10,738 bases of DNA, taken from contig MU657459.1 of NCBI GenBank assembly GCA_026770575.1, positions 39,197 through 49,934 of the forward strand, written 5' to 3'. Positions within the stretch are counted from its first letter, which is position 1. Every line of letters begins with the position of its first letter. Both the position numbers and the translations under genes were made by a program. This DNA comes from Pelagophyceae sp. CCMP2097 (lineage: Eukaryota > Sar > Pelagophyceae). The notes beneath the pieces are model-generated. The model ran no database searches. It saw only the letters and a list, made by a program, of their open reading frames with translations, and was not told the DNA's origin. Shown piece after piece: positions 1 to 7,123 of the stretch.

Positions 1-432
1 CCCGGGACCGTCCTCTTCTTGGTTTGTTTTTTACGGCCGCTGTTTCTGGCTCTCGGTCGTCGCGCGGCTGGGCCAACGGACCACCCAGCTCCGCCTCGGG
101 GTACTCCAACAGCGGTTGTAACGATGGGGATTGATTTAAGTCCGAATCCTTCCGAGCGTTCTTTTTACTTTCGGGAGAAGGCAAGGTGCTCGAGAGATGC
201 TCGAGAGATGCTCGAGAGGCGCCGAGCGCGTTCGTCTAGGACCGCGCTCGTCGTCTCCACGCCCCGTATAGGCACGATAACTCGGCGCGCGGCGTCCTTT
301 GCCCTTGGAAACCGTTCGATCTCTGGAGCACCTTGTCTTCTTCTCTGCACGCCCTGCTCGTTCTCTGCTCGTCCACGTCCTGCTCGTCCACGACGCGCGC
401 ATCGCGTTGAAATTCCCCCCCCCCCAGGGTGA
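1..432. other. GC-rich flank, no gene supported
   Basis: This stretch is GC-rich and unlike the AT-rich DNA that follows. Open frames exist on both strands, but they are what GC-rich DNA gives by chance: their products are Arg/Ser/Pro-rich and show no domain or motif I recognise. It contains short repeats (TGCTCGAGAGA near 187-218, CTGCTCGT-type repeats near 352-392) and ends in a run of 11 C (415-425) just before the composition switches. I read it as host chromosome left of the viral insertion. An untranslated or terminal part of a host gene cannot be excluded. Confidence 0.55.
187..218. repeat. Three tandem copies of an 11-mer
   Basis: The unit TGCTCGAGAGA occurs at 187-197 and 198-208, with a third copy, ending GAGAG, from 209. 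It is a local simple repeat in the GC-rich left flank. Confidence 0.85.
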
Positions 433-660
433 AGCGGGACTTTTTTTTTAAAATTGTAAAAATAAAATCCTAAGCATTTGAAGTTAAGCTGCTTATTACG
501 ATTTTGATTTTTTTGGATTTTTTTGGATTTTTGTTTTTTTGGATTTTTTGATTTTTGATTTTTGATTTCTTTTGGATTTTGAAGTTTTTGTTTTTTGTTT
601 TTTTGGATCTTTCCATTTTTTGATTTTTTGATTTTTGATTATCCATTTTTGAATTTTTGA

Positions 661-692
661 ATTTTAGTATTTTAGTATTTTAGTATTTTAGT
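661..692. repeat. ATTTTAGT x4
   Basis: Four exact head-to-tail copies of the 8-mer ATTTTAGT. They are preceded by related GAATTTTT units and followed by a degenerate ATTTTTGA. Confidence 0.9.
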
Positions 693-811
693 ATTTTTGA
701 AGATTTAAGAATTCTCAGAATTTTCCCAAAAAATTATTTTTTTTGAGATTTTGCGTAAAACCCGCGTGGTTTCCCCAAATAAGTGATTCTACTCCGAAAA
801 ATTATTTGAGG

Positions 812-846
812 TTTCCAAAATTGGTTTCCAAAATTGGTTTCCAAAT
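812..846. repeat. 13-bp tandem repeat, 2.7 copies
   Basis: The unit TTTCCAAAATTGG is found at 812-824 and 825-837, with a partial third copy at 838-846. The core CCAAAATTGG is a perfect palindrome, so each unit could in principle bind a dimeric protein. Confidence 0.85.
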
Positions 847-902
847 ATAGATATTTAGAAAGAGAAAAAAGATTTTTGAGAATTTAGGATTTGATTAGTT
901 GA

Positions 903-956
903 GGTCGATAAAGGTCGATAAAAGGTCGATAAAAGGTCGATAAAAGGACGATAAAA
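903..956. repeat. GGTCGATAAAA iteron-like array, 5 copies
   Basis: Five consecutive units occur at 903-912 (one A short), 913-923, 924-934, 935-945 and 946-956 (GGACGATAAAA variant). The regular spacing of about one helical turn and the position about 300 bp before the replication gene resemble iterons. An origin or protein-binding role is inference only. Confidence 0.85.
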
Positions 957-1078
957 GAACTTATAACCTCTTACCCCTGTAATGGGTTTAATAAATTCTA
1001 AATAACTTCTAAATAAATTTTTAAATAAATTTTAAACAAATCTGTAAAATCTGATATTTTCTAAACTGAAAAAACATG

Positions 1079-1123
1079 ACATGTACCATTTTAAATGATA
1101 GAAAACGGCACATGTACCATTTT
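1079..1123. repeat. Direct repeat ACATGTACCATTTT, two copies
   Basis: The 14-mer is present at 1079-1092 and 1110-1123, so the starts are 31 bp apart. Each copy begins with the palindrome ACATGT. The pair lies about 130-170 bp upstream of the first viral ATG. Confidence 0.85.
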
Positions 1124-1228
1124 CAGATAATGAAAATCTTAAAAGATTTTTTTAAAAATAAAAATGATGTGACAAACCCAGATGAGTATAAGAGCATAAT
1201 AACTAAAATAACATTTGATTTCAATTGA

Positions 1229-1252
1229 CAAAAAATAAATATATATAATAGT
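1229..1252 (+). promoter_or_regulatory. Candidate AT-rich promoter of the replication gene
   Basis: The motif CAAAAAATAAATA followed by alternating A/T ends immediately before the ATG at 1253. A closely similar block with nearly the same spacing precedes an ATG at 8731, just upstream of the structural gene at 8741. The shared motif at two gene starts suggests a viral promoter element. In DNA this AT-rich the evidence is moderate. Confidence 0.4.
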
Positions 1253-1513
1253 ATGGCGAACAATAACTATGGAATCAATCCCTTTCTGGACCTGTCAGTG
1301 TTTAAAGAACAGTTTCCAACTATACGAACCTCCGGCTCTCAGATGACCAAGGTATATAAGAAGCGGGTTGCATCCCAGGCGCGGCTTGGCAACTATATGC
1401 CAACATTTGGCACGCAGGTGTTTGTGCCTTCTACCGGACGATTTCGTGCGGCTACTAGCGTTCTAAAGAAAGATTTTCTTGAAATAAAACCAAGTGTAAT
1501 TATAAAAAAATGA
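1253..1513 (+). pseudogene. N-terminal fragment of the replication gene, or a small separate viral gene
   Basis: An ATG-started frame of 86 residues lies directly behind the AT-rich promoter-like block. It is rich in Asn, Phe, Lys and Arg, has no recognisable domain, and ends with the stop at 1511-1513, next to a run of seven A (1504-1510). An open stretch in another frame begins at 1506 and continues with a Lys/Arg-rich segment, so the two are probably one coding region separated by a one-base slip in the A run. Alternatively it is an intact 86-residue viral protein. No function is proposed. Confidence 0.5.
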
Positions 1514-2242
1514 AACAAAAAGAAAAAAAGAAAAGCAATTAAGAGCCGACAAATTATCAAAGCGCCGGCGTGTGTTGAGTTCATTTTTAAGAAGTAATTC
1601 TCGCAATATTATCCGACGCATCGAAACCGGTTATCTTAGAGTTACTGAATTTCAACGAATAATAAGGTCGTTGGGTGGAATGACAATCCAGGCAACATTT
1701 AAATCATGGAATAGAGCCCACGACCGTGTCTCAAATGTTGTTCGTATTCCAGAAAACCGGGGGGACTTTAAGAGATTTTGGGATTTATGGACTCTCTTTT
1801 GGATGATTGATTCCGTAACCACAATTACAGGTTTTGACGGTGAAATAACAATCGCGGAGTTCGAGGATATAAGTCAGCAATACGTCGGACAAGAATTCAC
1901 AGACGGCGTTAGTCACTGTATGTTTAATCCAATATAGGCTTGGGCTATTGAAAAAATCCACAAAAAAAAGTCGAAAAATCCAACTCACTGAAAATATCGA
2001 ATAAATTACTCGGAAAGAAATCGACCAAGTCTTCAGCTTTCGCGAAATATGACAGAATTATAAAGAAGTGCGATGATTTTTCGGAACTATATAAAAATGG
2101 AATACCTGAGACCGAATTGCAGCATGTGTGCGATACTCTTCGTTGTAACATTACAATTAAGTTGCCATTCGAGAAAAAAATCTTCCAAATATATCGAGAT
2201 AAAATCCGAAGGTCGCGCTTAGTGTTCTTTCCACTTTATTAA
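1506..2242 (+). pseudogene. Second and third fragments of the replication gene
   Basis: Two adjoining open stretches are joined here. The frame at 1506-1937 begins with a basic segment (QLRADKLSKRRR), has no ATG, and ends at a TAG after the phrase DGVSHCMFNPI. Coding character continues in another frame from 1952 to the TAA at 2240-2242 (for example KKCDDFSELYKNGIPE). The order and character fit the long N-terminal region of a viral multidomain replication protein, but no catalytic motif is visible. A stop and a frameshift separate the parts. Codons are AT-rich like the rest of the element. Confidence 0.5.
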
Positions 2243-3139
2243 AATACGAACGATTCATGTCGAAATGAAACCAGATGTTTGTGTATCACAAAAACGCATG
2301 CCGATTTTAGTAGAATCTCAAAAGGATTTACAAGCTTTACATGCTGACCTTGTTTCCACAAATTTATATTGCTTGTATAAAAAGAATGGGACAGGCATCT
2401 CACAGATAAATACGATGGAACATGTGTATCGTGTTCAAACAAAATATGATGTTGCCGTGAGAAAATTCGAGGGTGACCAAGGCAAGGATTCATGCGGATA
2501 CGATTTAATCTTTTAAATATTGATACAATGGTGAACCCCGAATTATCTCGCTTCGTACAGGCTGGTGGTCATTACGGTTGTTGCGTAGATTTTAAACCGT
2601 GTGACGAGTGGCTGGATTTTACGGAGACAGGTGAAACAATAGAAGATATAGATGAGGAATATTTACCTGAGAAAAAAGGGGCGTATACTGCTCTGGAAAA
2701 TTTATTAAATTGGGATATGAAAATTCTTATACGAATATTCACCAGTGTCAGGATTTTTTTTAAAAATAAATTCACGGACTTTCGTGAATGTTCAAAGATA
2801 GGAGGGTTGGGTATGTACTATATCACTGATGTTAAATTTACTGACAACAAGTTTAAATTAATTTGTGAAAAATTAAGTCATCCTATTCTAAGTGATTCCA
2901 TTTATCCGAGACCTTTTTTAAAATCCATTCAAAAGCACGGAGTCACTTTCACCATTATATGCGGTGCATACAGCGTTGGTTCAATTGATTTCCGGTTTCT
3001 GGAAGAAATGTTCGAAAAGGAAAATGGCGTGTCTCACTATGCGAAGTGGGCTGGAATTCAGGACATAGACAGTGATTCGGTCACGTGGAAGGTAGATGTC
3101 CGGCAAAAAAGATCATTTGCAAAATGTAGCGGCGAATAA
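2238..3139 (+). pseudogene. Central fragments of the replication gene, possibly polymerase-like
   Basis: Two overlapping open stretches (2238-2516, then 2492-3139) continue the same long protein. The longer one has 215 residues and is the largest uninterrupted viral frame here. It includes VQAGGHYGCCVDF, then a segment with IEDIDEEY and KKGAYT that could correspond to an acidic motif A of a family B polymerase palm, and later HYAKWAG. The resemblance to a divergent, possibly inactive, polymerase-like domain is inferred from spacing with the VCVDGI segment further on. A profile search could place it elsewhere. Confidence 0.5.
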
Positions 3140-3424
3140 CACAGAGTTTACGATTACAATGAATACTACACACGACGAGTTGGGTATAAAAGAAGCGGCT
3201 TTTAAGTACAGAAGAAAATCAATGCTACACCGTTCACAATTGACTGGTTTTAAACTATCCTATCAGACAATCACCGTGATGATTTAACTTATGGAGGCGG
3301 ATTTAAATGATGTCTGTCGAGTTTGTGTAGATGGAATTTGTTTTAAATAATCTGACACAACTCCCAAATTGATAGAGCCGTTTAGACTACAGCCAAAAAT
3401 GAATTTTATAACAAAACGAACATA
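3096..3424 (+). pseudogene. Fragment joining the polymerase-like region to the helicase
   Basis: Coding character passes from the previous frame into this one within 3096-3139. It reads through AAFKYRRKSMLHRSQLTGF, meets a TAA at 3285-3287, and continues in the same frame with VCRVCVDGICF to a TAA at 3348-3350 and on to a TAG at 3422-3424. The pattern of an S-Q-aromatic helix followed by a V-x-V-D-G-I strand recalls the palm region around motif C of family B polymerases, with the usual DTD replaced by VDG. The first TAA falls where Gln would be expected (CAA to TAA). Confidence 0.5.
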
Positions 3425-3994
3425 GACCGTTGTTTTTTGTCTTGTCTGGAAGAGTCGCGCGAGGAGTTGATAACCGACGCTCCTTATAGAGAAAAAAATA
3501 ATACGAACTACACACGGGGCAAGGGGAGCAGGAAAGGCTTATTGGAATTTTATGGATAAAGGGTTTATTAATGTCTGTTACATTGTAATGTCATGGCGAT
3601 TGGTCCGACTCAAATTGAAAGAGTTAGAAAAAATATAATTTACGATGGGGACGGTGTTATCATCATATGATTGATAGAGACGATAACGAGGCATTCCGTG
3701 ATGCCTTTTTAAATTGTAACGTTTTACTATGGAACGAGTGTTTAATGATGACGGAACACCAGCGGCTAAAAATTTATGCCCAGTACCCTAACCATGAACA
3801 TATATTTTCTGGTGATATGGGTTACCAACTACCGCCGCGAAGCCCATGTGATGAGATCAAAATGAGGTCGATGTTGAAAAATTCAAACACAGAATCCATC
3901 ACAGTAAAAATCATCGATGTAAGTGTCCCGTGTTGATGAAAATTCTAACTTAATTACGTGAGTTTATAAAATTAAAAAAATCCAAACATTTTTC
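3410..3994 (+). pseudogene. N-terminal half of a superfamily 1 helicase, frameshifted, Walker B altered
   Basis: The helicase begins around 3410-3497 (frame containing LEESREELITDAPY) and shifts frame at an A run (3492-3498). It then shows a Walker A motif GARGAGKAY at 3516-3542. A further frame (3667-3936) holds motif II as LLWNEC, where the expected DE is NE (Asn codon at 3733-3735), and motif III as GDMGYQLPP about 25 residues later. Helicase-like sequence continues in another frame as CKCPVLMKIL and LREFIKLKK up to the boundary with GC-rich DNA at about 3994. ATP hydrolysis would be lost with the D to N change even without the frameshifts. Confidence 0.75.
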
Positions 3995-4056
3995 AGGCCC
4001 CGAAGGGGACTGCACCGTTTGATCAACGTCAGTTTACGGCCAGGGCCCTTCGGGTC
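3995..4056. repeat. Left-end inverted repeat / hairpin of the cassette
   Basis: GGCCCCGAAGGG at about 3996-4007 can pair with the imperfect inverted copy GCCCTTCGGGTCC at about 4043-4055. The left arm also pairs with CCTTCGGGGCCT at 5021-5032, so three related copies occur in the cassette. Confidence 0.75.
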
Positions 4057-4086
4057 CTTTGATTGAAGGATTACTTGGGGCAATTA

Positions 4087-4126
4087 TGTCTGTCTGTCTG
4101 TTTGTTTGTTTGTCCGTCTGTCCGTC
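4087..4126. repeat. TGTC/TGTT tetranucleotide microsatellite
   Basis: Ten tetranucleotide units (TGTC x3, TGTT x3, then TGTC, CGTC, TGTC, CGTC) lie about 70 bp upstream of the OTU start codon. They probably fall in the 5' untranslated or promoter region. Confidence 0.9.
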
Positions 4127-4196
4127 GCCGGGTCCATCCGTGAAGTTCCGTCTACTTTGGGCGGCGCGCGGTCCGTCGGCTCACGGGTGAAAGGAC

Positions 4197-4980
4197 ATGC
4201 AGGCGATCCTAGACGACGATCGCGCGCTCGAGGAGGATCCCTCACTCGCTCGCCGGCGCGAGCGCGACGACGACCCCGGCTTCGGAGAGTCGAAAGGCGA
4301 CGACGACGATCGCGCGCTCGACGAGGAGCCCTCGCCAGAGCGCGCGCGGCTGGTCGAGCGCCTGGTGGACTATAGCCTCGTGGAGCACGCCGTCGACCCG
4401 GACGGCAATTGCCAATTTCGCGCGCTGGCCCAACGCCTCTTCGGCAACCAGGAACTCCACGCCGTCGTCCGCGCCGCCGTCGTCAAGCAACTCCGCGCCG
4501 CCTCGGACGCCTATTGCGGCTTTGTGCACGAGGACTACGAGGCGTACGCGTGCAGGATGGCCCAGGCGCGCGAGTGGGGCGACCACGTCACGCTCCAGGC
4601 CGCGGCCGACGCGTACGGAGTCAAGATCACGGTCGTGACGAGCTACGCCGAGAAAAGCTTCATCCAGGTCAAACCCACGCTCGACGCCGGCGCCAACGGG
4701 TGCGCCTCTCCGACGGCCCCGTCCCTGCTGACGGCACACTGGCGCCCGTAGGACCATTTGGCTGGCTTTCTGGGCCGAGGCGCACTACTCGGGCATCGAC
4801 GGCTGCGGCGCACAGCCATCGTACAAGTTTATGCTCTGCAACGGAAGGGCATTGGGCGGGTGGAAGCCTCATTGGCCGGAGTTTCAATGTCCGAGGCTGT
4901 GGAAGCCGCTGCTTGACACGCGTCCGACGGCCCAGGCGGCGATTCCGACGAGCAGGCAGGGCCTGATGCCATTGATTTAA
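4197..4980 (+). CDS. OTU-family cysteine protease (deubiquitinase-like), two exons
   Basis: OTU proteases cleave ubiquitin or related chains from proteins. From the ATG at 4197 there is an acidic N-terminal region with an internal duplication (residues about 5-14 and 34-45). The OTU core follows, with Asp69 and Cys72 in DGNCQFRAL and the family phrase EWGDHVTLQAAADAYGVKI. Frame 1 stops at 4749-4751, but the remaining core (IWLAFWAEAHYSGID with the catalytic His) continues in another frame. Removing 4700-4751 as a GT-AG intron joins them in frame, puts the catalytic residue at His179, and gives 243 residues ending at TAA 4978-4980. The sequence resembles plant and protist OTU proteins closely. 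Its GC-rich codons are unlike the surrounding viral genes, so it is host-like or recently acquired. A one-base frameshift is the alternative to splicing. Confidence 0.85.
4700..4751 (+). other. Probable 52-nt spliceosomal intron in the OTU gene
   Basis: It starts GTGCGC and ends CCCGTAG. Its length (52) is not a multiple of three, and its removal restores the OTU frame exactly: exon 1 is 503 nt, exon 2 is 229 nt, and the sum is 732 nt. The translated intron would be unlike OTU proteins, while the sequence right after it matches the family's I-W-L-x-F-W-x-E-x-H-Y strand. It is short for most hosts, and no strong branch point was identified. Confidence 0.65.
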
Positions 4981-5013
4981 CGTAATTGATTAACCCCCGT
5001 CTTGAACTCTGTG

Positions 5014-5019
5014 AATAAA
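5014..5019 (+). promoter_or_regulatory. Candidate polyadenylation signal (AATAAA)
   Basis: AATAAA lies 33 bp after the OTU stop codon, directly before the right-hand CCTTCGGGGCCT repeat. The position suits a eukaryotic polyA signal. Confidence 0.5.
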
Positions 5020-5020
5020 T

Positions 5021-5032
5021 CCTTCGGGGCCT
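5021..5032. repeat. Right inverted copy of AGGCCCCGAAGG
   Basis: CCTTCGGGGCCT is the exact reverse complement of 3995-4006. About 20 further GC-rich bases follow before AT-rich viral sequence resumes. Confidence 0.85.
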
Positions 5033-5057
5033 TTGTGTGCCTCCGGCGCGCTCTTGT

Positions 5058-5478
5058 AATATTCACAAGTATGTAATAGACGTATTCACCGAATTAAAAA
5101 AGACAACCAATAAGAAAGACTTACAACTATCTTATAAAATTGACGACTATATACTGGTGTACATAATTAAATATATTGAAGATTACGATAAAAAATTTAC
5201 CGGCAAGTAGTAAATTGTCAAAAGAAGACATAGTCATCTCGAAGGATACACCTCAAATGTATGTTGTACGTCATGCATTATTTGTGCACTCAGTTCAAGG
5301 CGAAACAGCCAAAAAAATGCTTTACATCGAAACTGGGCGATTATTCTGTAAGCGAATGATATACATGGCACTATCTCGTGCGAAAACGATTGAGCAGATT
5401 ATGTTAATTATTCCTGACGAAATTCGAGATCCATGCTCTGAAATGACCGACAAAATTACCGACAAAATTCCAATTTAA
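5058..5478 (+). pseudogene. C-terminal part of the superfamily 1 helicase
   Basis: Helicase coding resumes right after the GC-rich cassette with IHKYVIDVFTELKK and SYKIDDYILV, in a frame that ends at TAG 5208-5210. It continues in another frame from about 5211 to TAA 5476-5478. The latter holds the best helicase signature in the window: motif V as HSVQGET, and motif VI as IYMALSRAKT followed by EQIMLI, the typical C-terminal layout of Pif1/RecD-like and viral SF1 helicases. The conserved Arg of motif VI is present. The ATG at 5176 lies inside the frame overlap and is not a true start. Identification as the C-terminal half of the helicase at 3410-3994 follows from motif order and strand. Confidence 0.8.
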
Positions 5479-5766
5479 GAACCATTGGTTGAGAGCATAG
5501 CTTACCAATTAAACTTTAATATTACGGGACATATATACTATGGATCTACATTGAATTTAAAAAAACGAATAAAATCCCATGAATCGCCCCCTTACAAACG
5601 CCTTTCGAAACTTGTAACAAGCAGCGGAAATTATTCGGTTGTTGTTCTCAGCCGTATCGTTGCACCCAAAAAGACGATACAAGAATTACTTGAAATAACA
5701 GAATCTGGATTAATATTGAACAATCCAAGTGTAAACCTTGAAGCCCCCCCCCCAAAATGGCGATAA
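5479..5766 (+). pseudogene. GIY-YIG endonuclease, no ATG, in frame with the helicase
   Basis: GIY-YIG nucleases cut DNA and often act as homing or repair enzymes in viruses and mobile elements. The frame opens right after the helicase TAA (5476-5478) and is the same frame. It shows IAYQL for the GIY strand, GHIYYGST for the YIG strand, then NLKKRIKSH with the catalytic Arg. Near the end, ELLEITESG carries the catalytic Glu and is followed by a conserved Asn. Length, about 95 residues, matches a single domain. There is no ATG in the frame; the first possible start is a TTG at 5485. It was either a C-terminal domain of the helicase cut off by one stop codon, or a separate gene that lost its start. 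A run of 10 C lies near its 3' end (5744-5753). Confidence 0.65.
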
Positions 5767-5857
5767 ATATGAAAAAATTAATTTATGTGTAAATTTTGGA
5801 TTTAATATTTTAAGACATGTATATATTATATGAACAATAGAAATAAAACAAAGAATA

Positions 5858-6001
5858 ATGATACTTGTAGCTTTAAAAAAAAACGGTGTATTTGTATTGA
5901 TTGCTGAAAATTTAAAAGCATTTGGAAGATACTTCCGAAGTGCCTATAAAAAATTCAGAACACCTTCCGAAGCTTCTTTCAAACCATTTTATATCTTCTA
6001 A
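5858..6001 (+). pseudogene. 47-residue ORF, probably a gene fragment
   Basis: ATG-started and ending at TAA, rich in Lys, Phe and Tyr (LKAFGRYFRSAYKKF is typical). No domain is recognised. It may be an intact microprotein, but the neighbouring sequence in other frames looks like its continuation, so a fragment of a decayed gene is more likely. Confidence 0.35.
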
Positions 6002-6276
6002 ATGAATAAAAATATATTATACTATATGGACGTTAAAAAGGATTTTCTTTATAAATCAAGACGTAAAATATCAGATAGTTTTTCCTGTTTGTAATAAAGT
6101 CAATAAAGTGAATATAATTATCAAAAAAAACTGTGGTGTATCATAAAGAATTAAGTGAAGACGAGGAGATTCCGGAAGTCAGATATGTAAAAAAAAACGT
6201 GCGAAATTTGTGTATAACAGAGTGTCCGACGAAGAATCAATTACTCTCAAGATAAAAATACTGAAAAGAAAAAATC

Positions 6277-6303
6277 ATTTCGAGCCTTGAATTTCTTTTA
6301 ATG
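6277..6303. repeat. Direct repeat upstream of the methyltransferase remnant
   Basis: ATTTCGAGCCTTGAATTT plus the following bases up to ATG closely match 7124-7149. The two copies bracket the methyltransferase remnant and lie in intergenic DNA. Confidence 0.7.
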
Positions 6304-6317
6304 AATCTATTTTATAT

Positions 6318-7080
6318 ATGGCTGCAAATAAGAACCAAAAATTCATTGCAAACTCTGGTTATAAAAGATGTGAGTGTTCTCAAATGAACTGTTTGATTTA
6401 ATGCAAATATTACTACAATCGTAGAACCATATTTTGGCACATCGGCTTTAAGTTATAACCTCGCGAAGAAATTCCCCCATAAATACTCGTATATCCTCAA
6501 TGACAACAATCCCTATTTAATTCAACTTTAGATCATCGCACTGAATCCAGAAACAATTTGTCGAGGAGAAAAAAACTACTTTTGATTAGATTTTATAAAA
6601 AAAACAATTAAAATTTTAATTAATAATTGTTTTAATGGAGGGTTTAGGTAACTTGACTTAAAAAAATTCGATCATATATTCTTTGGCTCGATTATAATGA
6701 AGAAAACGCACTCACTTAATTGGATACAATATAAAATTGCCCGATCATAGAGTTTATAAGATTTGAGAATATAACATTTACTGATGAGGATGGTTTGAAA
6801 TTCTATAAAAGTTAAAAAGATAACGAAGACGTACCTATGTTTATAGATCTTATTAGCGCGAACCAATTCTAATTAAAAACTGGTATTTCTTTATAAAAAT
6901 ATTTTATAAAAACAATATTTCAAATGAAGAGACGAAGATTATCCTCTGTCTCGAAGACACTTTTATAATTCAGTTATAAATTAAAAATCAAATTTAAGCA
7001 TCTTATGACAAAAAGTATGAGATGCATGAAAATTAAAAAAACATTTAATCATTTCCAACAATAACTGAATAAACTCCATA
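6318..7080 (+). pseudogene. D12-class (Dam-like) adenine-N6 DNA methyltransferase remnant
   Basis: These enzymes methylate adenine in DNA. In viruses they protect viral DNA or pair with nucleases. The frame starts with ATG 6318 and KFIANSGYKR, matching the N-terminal S-adenosylmethionine-binding motif (FxxxGxK). After a frameshift it continues at 6403 with IVEPYFGTSALSYNL, the EPFxG motif, and then YILNDNNPYLI, matching the D12 LNDxN segment. A TAG follows at 6529-6531. Near 6784-6870, DGLKFYK and FIDLISAN sit where the catalytic DPPY motif should be, but it is degraded to DLIS. Weak C-terminal similarity continues to about 7075. About 760 bp fits a 250-residue enzyme. It is non-functional as read. 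Confidence 0.7.
6601..6633. repeat. AT-rich perfect inverted repeat
   Basis: Two 10-bp arms, AAAACAATTA (6601-6610) and TAATTGTTTT (6624-6633), flank a 13-nt A/T loop inside the methyltransferase remnant. A small hairpin is possible, but chance is likely in DNA this AT-rich. Confidence 0.5.
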
Positions 7081-7123
7081 AAAATCCCATGTATATTATA
7101 TTTTTTGGGTCGCCAATTTTGTT

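Larger units (their letters stand above)
433..1252. other. AT-rich, repeat-filled non-coding leader of the viral element
   Basis: No gene is supported in these roughly 800 bases. The left part (about 505-660) is T-rich and built from degenerate units of the type TTTTTTGGA and TTTTTGAT. Ordered short repeats follow at 661-692, 812-846, 903-956 and 1079-1123, listed separately. The sequence lies between GC-rich flank and the first viral reading frame. A terminal repeat region, origin or regulatory leader is possible, but no inverted copy was seen at the other end of the element. Confidence 0.6.
3995..5056. mobile_element. GC-rich cassette inserted into the helicase gene, carrying an OTU protease gene
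   Basis: Composition changes abruptly from AT-rich helicase coding sequence to GC-rich DNA at about 3994/3995, and back again at about 5052-5058. The 12-mer AGGCCCCGAAGG starts the cassette (3995-4006), and its exact reverse complement lies near the right end (5021-5032). A further inverted, imperfect copy at about 4043-4055 can pair with the left one. No clear target-site duplication was found, and about 20 GC-rich bases lie outside the right repeat, so a classical TIR transposon is not proven. The OTU gene keeps a probable intron, which argues against a retrocopy. Exact ends are uncertain by several bases. Confidence 0.65.
1253..5478 (+). pseudogene. Decayed giant viral replication gene (polymerase-like region plus SF1 helicase), split by a nested insertion
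   Basis: This entry covers the whole broken gene; its pieces are listed below. Consecutive plus-strand fragments in all three frames read as one long protein: N-terminal fragments (1253-2242), a middle region with a possible polymerase-palm-like section (2238-3350), and a superfamily 1 helicase (about 3410-5478) carrying Walker A, motif II, motif III and motifs V/VI in the expected order. Such helicases unwind DNA during replication. The arrangement recalls large multidomain replication proteins of protist DNA viruses, which I recognise by motif order and not by a search. At least nine frame changes or in-frame stops break it, and a GC-rich cassette (about 3995-5056) interrupts it. The helicase identification is firm. 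The polymerase-like part and the unity of the N-terminal pieces are less sure. Confidence 0.65.
5767..6317 (+). other. Eroded viral coding sequence, no identifiable gene
   Basis: No long frame survives. Fragments with protein-like character occur on the plus strand: a 47-residue ORF at 5858-6001, then around 6160-6290 short pieces such as ELSEDEEIPEVRYVKK and FVYNRVSDEESITLK in different frames. Together they suggest one or two decayed genes of unknown function between the nuclease and the methyltransferase. I recognise no motif. Confidence 0.4.

Noticed and set aside
19..432. 137-residue plus-strand frame in the left flank, with overlapping minus-strand frames
   Set aside because: Composition-driven open frames in GC-rich DNA, with low-complexity Arg/Pro/Ser product and no motif.
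4242..4757. Long frames antisense to, and in another phase of, the OTU gene
   Set aside because: They are shadows of a GC-rich gene; only the OTU frame carries conserved motifs.
3995..5032. A classical DNA transposon with terminal inverted repeats and target duplication
   Set aside because: The inverted motif is exact over 12 bp, but GC-rich sequence continues outside the right copy, no flanking duplication was found and no transposase is present.
6601..6633. Hairpin as a transcription terminator
   Set aside because: It is A/T only and lies inside the methyltransferase remnant, so chance is likely.
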